This document shows positions 1-5,126 of a stretch of 8,226 bases of DNA, piece after piece; the stretch's first letter is position 1; every line of letters begins with the position of its first letter. Both the position numbers and the translations under genes were made by a program. Source of the stretch: Chloroflexota bacterium (GTDB taxonomy: Bacteria > Chloroflexota > Dehalococcoidia > DSTF01 > RBG-16-68-14); the NCBI GenBank assembly GCA_022561355.1, contig JADFRJ010000096.1:1-8226 (forward strand), in the 5' to 3' direction. The notes below the pieces were generated by a model that saw only the letters and a list, made by a program, of their open reading frames with translations, ran no database searches and had not been told where the DNA came from.

Positions 1-34
1 CGCCGGAAGGGCGGCCTCTACCATTACGAGGAGT

Positions 35-109
35 TGGAGCGGGAGACGAGAGTCGAACTCGCGACCCTCTGCTTGGGAAGCAGATGCTCTACCACTGAGC
101 TGGTGTCAC
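35..109 (-). tRNA. tRNA-Gly(CCC), 3' part only; probable attachment-site remnant
   Basis: Read on the minus strand, this has a D arm (GCTC/GAGC with loop AGTGGTA), an anticodon stem TCTGC/GCAGA around loop TTCCCAA (anticodon CCC, glycine), a 5-base variable loop, a T arm with loop TTCGACT, 3' acceptor strand CTCCCGC, and an encoded CCA (35-37). The 5' acceptor strand should be close to GCGGGAG followed by TA. The sequence instead reads GTGACAC followed by CA, which pairs at only about 4 of 7 positions and lacks U8. Similarity to a normal tRNA-Gly therefore stops at about position 101-102. Site-specific integration into the 3' part of a tRNA gene leaves such a fragment at the far end of the element. 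By that geometry the element lies to the right and chromosome to the left. As it stands the gene is unlikely to make a functional tRNA. Confidence 0.75.
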
Positions 110-456
110 ATGCGGCCGACACGGTAACTGGACAGATCAAGAGCAGTCGACCATCGAACAGATGCCAAGCGCCGCAGGCAAGAGGGTGCTAGGACCTGTA
201 ACGCCGCAGGCATTAAGCCGTTCTGTAGGTTGAGGGACAATTATCCTCAGATAAGGAACTTAAATGAGCACAAGAATTCGCCCGGCAGTGCCGGGCACGC
301 AGAGCCAATCGGAGCGGCATTCCTGATGGAGGGCCGCTTTCTTCTGTCCTGTTTCGTTTAAATGGAAGATTCTGAAATGGGCACCATCGGCAAGAAGAAT
401 TAAACGCGGGATGCCGACGCAGAGACGAGGAGAAGGCATCGAAGCCACACACACAC
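110..456. other. gene-free stretch with a short direct repeat and two small hairpins
   Basis: I see no convincing gene here. The 11-mer CGCCGCAGGCA occurs at 170-180 and again at 202-212, 32 bp apart. A TGAGG/CCTCA hairpin sits at 231-249 and a GC-rich hairpin at 280-296. If the tRNA fragment is an attachment site, this is the arm of the attachment region inside the element, where integrase or excisionase arm sites would be expected. I cannot assign such sites. Confidence 0.4.
280..296. terminator. short GC-rich hairpin
   Basis: GCCCGGC and GCCGGGC (7-bp perfect arms) flank a 3-base loop, AGT. There is no run of T after it on the plus strand and only a mixed GAATTCTTG on the minus strand. 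It could stop transcription leaving the tRNA fragment region or be incidental. Confidence 0.25.
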
Positions 457-1878
457 ATGAAAGAAGAAATGACGCAGCGAGCAGTGGTACGTGACCTTGT
501 GTTAGGAGCCAACTCCTCCCTGAAGGGGAGGCACCTCCTAGTCGTCGTCGATGACTTGGAAGAAGTATTGCTTGGACTCGAAGATGCGGGAGAGCCGAAA
601 GCTGGTAGGGGTAAGACCAACGTGCGTCTGGTTTGGTCGCAGCTAGAGCAAATGGCCGAGCTGGACAAGAAGGCTCGGTACGGCTCGTGGGTTCAGGGCG
701 ACAAATGGGAGTTCGACTTTGGCCCGAGGCATCCCACGTTTGGCTGTGCCCGCTATGAACCGCGGGCTCTGGAGGGGAGTGAGTTCTTGCGCGCGTGGGC
801 AGAAATGCCACAAGATCATCGTGCGAGCTTCACGCCATGGCCCCAAATTTGTGGTATCCACTGCATGCTGACGCGGTGCCGATGGGAGACGGCGCAACAC
901 GCACCCTGGCGACTCATGGACTACGCGCGGCGGGACGCTTTCGGTGTCTCTGTAACTGCGTTGCTCGACGGTCCTCCAGAGGTCAAGTATGTCCCTGTTG
1001 ACAGGGATGCCCTGACCGCCCTCGCTAAGGAAGTCTTTGGCCTGGCGGTAGCAGAGGCAGTCCAAGCGTCGCTCATGGCGGCGACGGTCAATCTTGATCT
1101 CGTCTTGCCGGCGCTCCAGGGTGTGAGAAAACAGGGCCGAAGCGTCGGTGCGAAGCTCGTTCATCATCGGAGAAAAAGGCCGACGTGGAACAGCGCTCTG
1201 CGGGCGGTGTACCGAAAACACTTCGGCAAATACCCCGACACAGTCCCGGACCCAGACCAAATCGACGGGTGGACAAAAGCGATGACATTCGAAGCATGCC
1301 TTCAGCATGAGGGGACTTGCGTGGAGTGGTGGTGGCGGCGCGAGGCGCTCGATGCACATGCTGCCCAGGTCCGTGAGCTAATACGAGTGCTGGAGTATGG
1401 CCTGATACGTGCTGCGACCCGTGAGGGGCCGTTAGATGGATGCGTGCCCGAACGAGTCCTCGTCATGCCGCGACCGGATAGGTTCGGAATCGATGTGACC
1501 CTGAAAGGGCACTTTCTAGTGCTCCGCCGCGATCTTGAAGAGTGGAAGGCCATTCTCAGGCCGCTAGGCGCCAGGCTCGTTGAGTGGAGCGAGCTTGCTT
1601 TGTTCCTCAACAAGGACAAAGAAGAGGGAACCACTGCCAAGCGGAGGGAGACTAGAGTGGAGTTCTTATTAAGAGTGCGGGAGGCCATCGACATGTGTGC
1701 GGACTCTAATTTCCGCTCGACGAGGGAATTCATAAGTAAGCTTCTCGGATTCAATACGGTCTCTGCGTTTACGAAGAGATTTCAGCGTCTCCCAGGGGAA
1801 CGGATTACCTTCGCAAAGGTACGGGAGGCTGTGCTTGGCGAACGTACGGGTGGACATTATGGTCAAATGAATCGGTAA
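457..1878 (+). CDS. orphan protein with a C-terminal AraC-like helix-turn-helix
   Basis: I do not recognise this 473-residue protein as a whole. Residues about 400-462 read like an AraC-family DNA-binding helix-turn-helix: a helical lead-in, then KLLGFNTVSAFTKRFQR, which matches the family pattern of LGF, a short turn, SAF, then a basic helix ending RF.R..G. True AraC domains hold two such units in about 100 residues and only one is clear here. The middle has a basic patch HHRRKRP (236-242) and a tryptophan run (291-293) leading into an amphipathic helix. No signal peptide or membrane segment is apparent. The ATG at 457 and the in-frame ATG at 469 both lack a good Shine-Dalgarno, so the start is uncertain. 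It is the first gene inside the tRNA-flanked boundary and its GC is lower than in the phage genes to the right. A regulator or other DNA-binding protein of the element is a fair inference; its enzymatic role, if any, is unknown. Confidence 0.75.
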   Translation: MKEEMTQRAVVRDLVLGANSSLKGRHLLVVVDDLEEVLLGLEDAGEPKAGRGKTNVRLVWSQLEQMAELDKKARYGSWVQGDKWEFDFGPRHPTFGCARYEPRALEGSEFLRAWAEMPQDHRASFTPWPQICGIHCMLTRCRWETAQHAPWRLMDYARRDAFGVSVTALLDGPPEVKYVPVDRDALTALAKEVFGLAVAEAVQASLMAATVNLDLVLPALQGVRKQGRSVGAKLVHHRRKRPTWNSALRAVYRKHFGKYPDTVPDPDQIDGWTKAMTFEACLQHEGTCVEWWWRREALDAHAAQVRELIRVLEYGLIRAATREGPLDGCVPERVLVMPRPDRFGIDVTLKGHFLVLRRDLEEWKAILRPLGARLVEWSELALFLNKDKEEGTTAKRRETRVEFLLRVREAIDMCADSNFRSTREFISKLLGFNTVSAFTKRFQRLPGERITFAKVREAVLGERTGGHYGQMNR

Positions 1879-1916
1879 TAGTAGTAGTGCCTGATAGTAC
1901 TTATATGCCTTCACTC

Positions 1917-1957
1917 GCCGAAAATGTCCACCCCCTTCGTCTGAGAAAAATTTCGGC
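1917..1957. terminator. weak inverted repeat between convergent genes
   Basis: GCCGAAA (1917-1923) and TTTCGGC (1951-1957) form a perfect 7-bp stem with a 27-base loop, in the gap where the plus-strand orphan gene and the minus-strand CxCG-module gene converge. Adjacent A and T runs help a bidirectional terminator reading, but the loop is long and the case is weak. Confidence 0.25.
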
Positions 1958-1965
1958 CGCTCCCC

Positions 1966-2001
1966 CAGTGCTCCTATCTAAGGCAGTGCTCCTATCTAAG
2001 G
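1966..2001. repeat. two tandem copies of an 18-bp repeat
   Basis: CAGTGCTCCTATCTAAGG is present twice, back to back and without mismatch (1966-1983 and 1984-2001). The right copy contains the last sense codon and stop of the minus-strand gene that ends at 1992. The left copy carries a second, duplicated version of that gene end. Confidence 0.9.
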
Positions 2002-2507
2002 TCCGGCCCGTTGGTGGTGGCCCCCCTCCTCGGTTCGAGGCCGATTCGGCTTCGAACGACGTCTCGAACATGCTCCCGAGCCACGGGGCCCGGACGTCGG
2101 ATTCGCTTGCTTGTGGACCTCCAACCACACGAGCACTTGACCTGTCCCCATCCCGCCATCTGAGACGGCCTGTAGGCCATCTGGTGACCTCCGATGGGAC
2201 TGGCGACCTGTTCCCCGTCATTATTCCTGTAGCGAAACCTGACTCGGTGCCATGAGTTCATCCAGACCGAGGTGTGCTTGAGGTAGTCGGCAGACTCAGT
2301 GAACGAATCACCGCAGAGGCACGTGGTCTCCGTTACGGGCTCGTGCTGAGGGCGTGCCAGGCGGCCATGGACCGTCGTCGGCCGCCGCCAGCGTTCGCCC
2401 ATGTAGATGCACTTCATTCGGTCTCCGGCTTTGAGACCCGTGACAGGGTCGTCTCGAAGGAGAACCGCTTCATATTCGGTTCTAGGTGCCATTCTCGTGT
2501 AGGTCAT
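1992..2507 (-). CDS. small protein with two CxCG...H (zinc-finger-like) modules
   Basis: This predicted 171-residue protein has no family name I can give. It carries two similar modules: C63-x-C65-G followed by H78, and C125-x-C127-G-W followed by H146. This spacing resembles the CxCGW...H motifs of many small actinobacterial and phage proteins and suggests metal binding; zinc is inferred. A lysine/arginine-rich segment follows each module, compatible with nucleic-acid binding. I chose the ATG at 2507 because a -10-like TATCCT ends 6 bases upstream and overlaps a perfect palindrome. A GTG at 2522 and an ATG at 2492 are alternatives, and none has a clear Shine-Dalgarno. The gene faces the orphan gene and lies downstream of a palindrome-rich control region. 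The last codon and stop lie inside an 18-bp tandem duplication. Confidence 0.65.
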   Translation of the reverse strand: MTYTRMAPRTEYEAVLLRDDPVTGLKAGDRMKCIYMGERWRRPTTVHGRLARPQHEPVTETTCLCGDSFTESADYLKHTSVWMNSWHRVRFRYRNNDGEQVASPIGGHQMAYRPSQMAGWGQVKCSCGWRSTSKRIRRPGPVAREHVRDVVRSRIGLEPRRGATTNGPDLR

Positions 2508-2513
2508 ACACTT

Positions 2514-2533
2514 AGGATACACGGTACCGTGTA
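2514..2533 (-). promoter_or_regulatory. operator-like perfect palindrome over a -10-like box
   Basis: TACACGGTACCGTGTA (2518-2533) is a perfect 16-bp palindrome. Its left edge overlaps a minus-strand -10-like TATCCT (2514-2519) that lies 6 bases before the ATG at 2507. A symmetric site between the -10 and -35 regions is the usual place for a homodimeric repressor. No consensus -35 box is seen. The bound protein is unknown; the helix-turn-helix protein encoded at 457-1878 is one candidate. Confidence 0.5.
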
Positions 2534-2575
2534 CGCACAGCGAGCCAAGTCATTGGCCATCTGGACATATCTAGC

Positions 2576-2773
2576 TCTAGACGCGTCTAGAATTCGAGGT
2601 GTTCCTACTCTGGATGCATCTAGAATCTGGACAGACCACCCGGATTCGGAGCGTCTCCATTGGCACGCTCCTCGGCGGTCCTGGATTCGAAGTGTCCCAC
2701 TGCCATGTCGAATAACGCATGTACGCGCCATGACGCCCCCAGTTACCACCCGCAGTCTAGATCTATCTAGACT
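2576..2773. repeat. three TCTAGA-N4-TCTAGA sites (operator-like array)
   Basis: The sites are TCTAGACGCGTCTAGA at 2576-2591 (perfect palindrome), TCTGGATGCATCTAGA at 2609-2624 (one base off) and TCTAGATCTATCTAGA at 2756-2771. The last is the core of a 20-bp palindrome, AGTCTAGATCTATCTAGACT (2754-2773). The first two start 33 bp apart, about three helical turns. Degenerate ATTCGAGGTGTTCC-like segments also recur at 2592, 2644 and 2685. No convincing gene covers this stretch. Operators, iterons or recombinase sites are all possible. Confidence 0.6.
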
Positions 2774-3372
2774 TCTTGCGAGGCGAGTCGAGCAGCGTCG
2801 TGCTGGCAAATGGTAAGGAGATGGCAGAGTCGCTGATGGACGGATATTCTTGACCTCGTCCGTACCGCGTCGATCATCTCATCCAGTTTTGCCAGCGTCA
2901 GCGTACCGCCGTTTGTGCCCATCGACACCGTCTGGGACGCTGGTAGACCGGCGCAGATCTTGTCGATGCCATCGAACTCCTTTGGGTCGGTCCCTGTGTC
3001 GCCGTTGATGAACGTGTCCGCCCACGTGCGCGCCAGCGCCTTCGCCTTCTGCAGGATCACGGCGCCCTCAATGTCCTGAACGTTGACCCGGCTGGCCTGG
3101 ATGAAGTTGTCCACGTCCGCGTCGCCACCGAGGATCTTGAGCTGGACCGAGAGCTGGGTGAAATCGGGCGTGTCCTCCGTCCACGTATCGCCGACGTCCA
3201 GGAACGACACCGTCGGCTCCGTGTTCAGCCGGTTGTAGACGAAGCTGTTGCCGACCACCTCGACGAACGGCAGTTGGTCGAGGATGTGCTCTTCCTTGAT
3301 CACGGTTTCGATGACGCCCGCGAGGATCATGTCGGTTGAGAGCTTTGCGGACTCCGCAAGGGTGAGGGCCAT
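2767..3372 (-). CDS. phage major capsid protein, C-terminally truncated
   Basis: The first 171 residues read as the N-terminal half of a siphophage-type (HK97-fold, gp53-like) major capsid protein. It opens MALTLAESAKL, then has a VGNSFVYNRLN segment, the pattern VGDTWTEDTPDFTQ, and GGDADVDNF about residues 82-90. This is followed by FINGD, EFDGIDKI and the conserved LTLAKLDEMIDAVR. Normal relatives continue with a GKPD...MS+RTRR segment to about 300 residues. Here the reading runs into 30 unrelated residues and stops at 2767, so the gene was cut at about 2860. The start is supported by AAGGAG 8 bases before the ATG. It follows the scaffold-like gene, as in intact head modules. The product would not be expected to form a shell. 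It is best treated as a pseudogene even though the frame is open. Confidence 0.85.
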   Translation of the reverse strand: MALTLAESAKLSTDMILAGVIETVIKEEHILDQLPFVEVVGNSFVYNRLNTEPTVSFLDVGDTWTEDTPDFTQLSVQLKILGGDADVDNFIQASRVNVQDIEGAVILQKAKALARTWADTFINGDTGTDPKEFDGIDKICAGLPASQTVSMGTNGGTLTLAKLDEMIDAVRTRSRISVHQRLCHLLTICQHDAARLASQEV

Positions 3373-3397
3373 GTCTGTCTCCTTCTGATTGCAGCGG

Positions 3398-3417
3398 TCG
3401 TCCCGCCAGAGGGACGA
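3398..3417 (-). promoter_or_regulatory. 5'-UTR hairpin before the capsid gene
   Basis: TCGTCCC and GGGACGA pair over 7 bp with a 6-base loop. It lies between the predicted capsid transcription start and the capsid ribosome binding site. It may stabilise the message or tune translation; this is inference. Confidence 0.35.
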
Positions 3418-3425
3418 AGGCTGTT

Positions 3426-3454
3426 AGCATAGGTCACGAGTGTTGGATCACCAA
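3426..3454 (-). promoter_or_regulatory. possible capsid promoter
   Basis: On the minus strand TTGGTG (3449-3454) and TATGCT (3426-3431) are separated by exactly 17 bases. Match to the sigma70 consensus is moderate (3 of 6 and 4 of 6). Its position after a strong hairpin and before the capsid start fits a separate capsid transcript. Confidence 0.35.
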
Positions 3455-3476
3455 CGCGGCGATGTCACACACAAGA

Positions 3477-3505
3477 GAGGGGGCAGGTCTAGGACCTGCC
3501 CCCTC
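3477..3505 (-). terminator. strong 13-bp hairpin between scaffold and capsid genes
   Basis: GAGGGGGCAGGTC (3477-3489) and GACCTGCCCCCTC (3493-3505) pair perfectly around a 3-base loop, TAG. It begins about 35 bases past the scaffold-like gene stop. The following minus-strand bases (CTCTTGTGTG) are only weakly T-rich, so this may be a partial terminator or a processing or stability stem that sets different scaffold and capsid message levels. Confidence 0.6.
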
Positions 3506-3540
3506 GTGACTACGGTGAGACGAGCTTTAGCCCGCCGGCG

Positions 3541-4002
3541 TTACCCCGCGCGTTGCTGCAGGCCGTAACTGATCTTCTCCTCGGTGCTCAGGCCTGAGAG
3601 GTCCGGCTCCGATCGCGGCGGCGCTCCTACCGGGACCTTGCCGGCCTGCGCCTGCGACTCCAGATGCCCGCGCACTTTCGAGACGGTCTCGCGCGCTCGT
3701 TGCAGCGCCTCGTCGACCTCTGCCACCGTCGCACCAGACACCAGCTCCGCTGGCAGCTCGGGGGCCTGCTCCAGCGCGAGCCCTCGATATCGGTCGGCCG
3801 CCGACTGAAGCTGCGCCGTCAGGTCCTGCTCGCGCGCCTCGCTTTCGCCGCGCGCCAGCTCGATCTCCTCGTTTGCTTGCGTAAGCTGCGACTCCACGTG
3901 CGCAGCCCGCGCTTCACTATCGGCCGCTGTCTCTTGGAGCCGCTCTAGCTCAGCCCGGGCCGCGGCCAACTCCTCCTGGGCTGCTGTCAGTTCATCGGTC
4001 AA
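3541..4002 (-). CDS. phage scaffold-like coiled-coil protein
   Basis: This 153-residue acidic protein is largely a predicted coiled coil (about residues 4-75, rich in A, E, L, Q and R heptads). A helical part follows (93-120), then a proline break (V123 to P129), and a short C-terminal segment, PDLSGLSTEEKISYGL. An SxxEKI.xGL ending after a disordered linker is familiar from scaffold-type proteins encoded just before phage capsid genes. In such proteins the C-terminal helix docks to capsid subunits during procapsid assembly. I place the start at TTG (4000-4002) because AGGAGGT lies 6 bases upstream; an upstream extension to 4053 would run through this ribosome site. A good promoter sits about 40 bases upstream. 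The order scaffold then capsid supports the call, but low-complexity coiled coils are weak evidence of identity alone. Confidence 0.7.
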   Translation of the reverse strand: MTDELTAAQEELAAARAELERLQETAADSEARAAHVESQLTQANEEIELARGESEAREQDLTAQLQSAADRYRGLALEQAPELPAELVSGATVAEVDEALQRARETVSKVRGHLESQAQAGKVPVGAPPRSEPDLSGLSTEEKISYGLQQRAG

Positions 4003-4039
4003 CGTGCACCTCCTGTCCAGAATTCCGAACGATAGCTCG

Positions 4040-4068
4040 AAAATAGAACACAAGTGCTAGTGAGTCAA
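4040..4068 (-). promoter_or_regulatory. sigma70-type promoter for the scaffold-capsid unit
   Basis: TTGACT (4063-4068) and TATTTT (4040-4045) on the minus strand are 17 bases apart, close to TTGACA-N17-TATAAT. The expected start of transcription is near 4033, giving a leader of about 30 bases with an AGGAGGT ribosome site before the TTG at 4002. Confidence 0.6.
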
Positions 4069-4099
4069 GGAAGGGCTGGCACTCAGCGGAGGGGCCGGG

Positions 4100-4744
4100 C
4101 TAGATCACGTAGATGGCGATCGCGGCGAAGTGGAGGAGGCTGCTCGCGACGACGAACGTATGGAAGACTTCGTGGAAGCCGAACACACGAGGCCACGGGT
4201 CGGGCCGTTTCAGCGCATAGATCGTCCCACCGATCATGTACAGCAGTCCGCCCGCCATCAGCAGCGCGATCGGGCTGGTGGCGTACGCCGCGAAGACCTC
4301 AGAAACGCCGGCGATACCCACCCAGCCGAGCCCGGCGTAGAGCGCGAAGCTGAGCCAACGCGGCCCGTATGGCCACATGAGCTTGATCAGCGAGCCCGCC
4401 ACCGCCAATGTCCAGACGACCGCCAGCAGCGGGATGCCCCACGCGAGGCTGACGTTCAGGCAGAAGGGTGTGTATGTCCCGGCGATCAGTACGAAGATGG
4501 CGGCGTGGTCGATGCGCTTGGGGATGTGCCGCCACGCCGGTGGCCAAGGTATCTGGTGGTAGGTCGCGCTCGTTCCGTAGAGCAGCATGAGGCTCGTGCC
4601 GAAGACGGCGGCGCTGACGTAGCCTGTCGGCGAGTCCGCGATCAGCAGCAGCCAGACCGTGCCTCCGATCGCCGCGAACGCGGCGAAGAGATGCAGCGTG
4701 CCTCGCAGCGCGGGACGTTCGAATGCCAGCGCCTCGACGCTCAT
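4100..4744 (-). CDS. hemolysin III / PAQR-family membrane protein
   Basis: This 214-residue protein has about seven hydrophobic helices and the family's conserved polar residues. S59 and H63 lie in GTSATYH, D79-H80 precede IFVLIAGTYTPF, and H191 and H195 lie in FHEVFH. The Ser, Asp and His residues form the membrane metal site of the PAQR superfamily, whose members include bacterial HlyIII (YqfA/TrhA) and eukaryotic adiponectin receptors. The role in bacteria is uncertain; links to membrane lipid or fatty-acid homeostasis have been reported and pore-forming activity is disputed. The ATG at 4744 is preferred: family alignment begins at RPALRG and a TATACT box ends 6 bases upstream, suggesting a leaderless message; an ATG at 4786 is the alternative. 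The gene lies between phage portal and scaffold genes, where a head-morphogenesis gene would be expected. It is probably a cargo gene or the mark of a rearrangement. Confidence 0.9.
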   Translation of the reverse strand: MSVEALAFERPALRGTLHLFAAFAAIGGTVWLLLIADSPTGYVSAAVFGTSLMLLYGTSATYHQIPWPPAWRHIPKRIDHAAIFVLIAGTYTPFCLNVSLAWGIPLLAVVWTLAVAGSLIKLMWPYGPRWLSFALYAGLGWVGIAGVSEVFAAYATSPIALLMAGGLLYMIGGTIYALKRPDPWPRVFGFHEVFHTFVVASSLLHFAAIAIYVI

Positions 4745-4750
4745 GGCTGA

Positions 4751-4756
4751 AGTATA
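4751..4756 (-). promoter_or_regulatory. -10-like box of the HlyIII-family gene
   Basis: The minus strand reads TATACT, then six bases (TCAGCC), then ATG. The spacing implies a transcript starting at or next to the start codon. No Shine-Dalgarno is present. Confidence 0.4.
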
Positions 4757-4796
4757 GCGTGGAGTGTAGGCGATCTCGGCTTCCACATGGCCCCCG

Positions 4797-4820
4797 CGAA
4801 CCGGCCGATTGGCAGGTTCG
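4797..4820. promoter_or_regulatory. inverted repeat in the divergent hlyIII-hicB region
   Basis: CGAACC (4797-4802) and GGTTCG (4815-4820) pair. Inside them GCC (4804-4806) and GGC (4811-4813) also pair across one mismatch, leaving a GATT loop. The site lies between the two outward promoters. HicB proteins often autoregulate through palindromes upstream of the operon, but here no HicB DNA-binding domain is evident, so the assignment is tentative. Confidence 0.35.
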
Positions 4821-4889
4821 GTTAGTGTCAGCGATGGCGCGGTCGGCGTCCGCGACGCGTTGGGCCCGGCGAGTGCGAGCGGCGCATGT

Positions 4890-4895
4890 TAGAAT
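4890..4895 (+). promoter_or_regulatory. -10-like box of the hicB-hicA operon
   Basis: TAGAAT, then six bases (AAGGCC), then the hicB ATG. As for the divergent HlyIII-family gene, the spacing suggests a leaderless message, although AAGG could be a very short ribosome site. No clear -35 box lies 16-18 bases upstream. Confidence 0.4.
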
Positions 4896-4901
4896 AAGGC
4901 C

Positions 4902-5126
4902 ATGAAGGCGTATCGCTTTTCCGTCGTGATCGAAGGGGATGCAGATGGGTTCTTCGCCCATTGTCCCGAGTTACAGGGCTGCTATTCGCAGGGCGATTCG
5001 TATGACGAAGCCCTGGCGAACATTCGAGATACCATACAGTTGCATGTCGAGGATCGCTTGACCGGCGGCGAAGCGATTCCTAAGCGCTCAGCGGCAGCAC
5101 TAACGACGTTAGAGATCGCCGTGTGA
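4902..5126 (+). CDS. hicB: HicB-family antitoxin
   Basis: This 74-residue protein matches the partial RNase H fold of HicB antitoxins: a first strand YRFSVVIEGDADGFFAHCPEL, the hallmark GCYSQGDSYDEALANIRDTIQLHVEDRL helix region, a G-E-I-P loop, and a terminal strand LTTLEIAV. It should bind and neutralise the HicA ribonuclease. It lacks a C-terminal helix-turn-helix or ribbon-helix-helix DNA-binding domain, as is common in short HicB proteins. Its stop overlaps the hicA start by 4 bases (GTGA), indicating translational coupling. The antitoxin-first order is common for this subtype. The pair lies between phage portal and HlyIII-family genes, opposite to the phage reading direction, and so probably travels as an independent module. 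Confidence 0.93.
   Translation: MKAYRFSVVIEGDADGFFAHCPELQGCYSQGDSYDEALANIRDTIQLHVEDRLTGGEAIPKRSAAALTTLEIAV

Noticed and set aside
170..212. Start of a CRISPR array (repeat 11 bp, period 32)
   Set aside because: There are only two short copies, the repeat is far below usual CRISPR repeat length, and no cas gene is present.
643..1359. Long minus-strand open frame opposite the orphan gene
   Set aside because: Its residue make-up is proline, arginine and histidine rich with no recognisable domain. The plus-strand frame is twice as long and carries a helix-turn-helix, so this is a shadow.
2518..2773. Synthetic polylinker (KpnI, XbaI, MluI, EcoRI, NsiI and BglII sites clustered)
   Set aside because: Symmetric operator sites naturally contain such hexamers. 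The sites are spread over 250 bp within non-vector sequence. Read coverage would settle it.
2504..2809. Minus-strand frame with repeated ILDASR
   Set aside because: The repeat in the protein is only a translation of the TCTAGA sites. It has no ribosome site and ends beside the operator palindrome.
2274..2816. Plus-strand open frame of 180 codons
   Set aside because: It runs antisense through the CxCG-module gene and then through the palindrome array. Its repeated residues come from the DNA repeats and no domain is visible.
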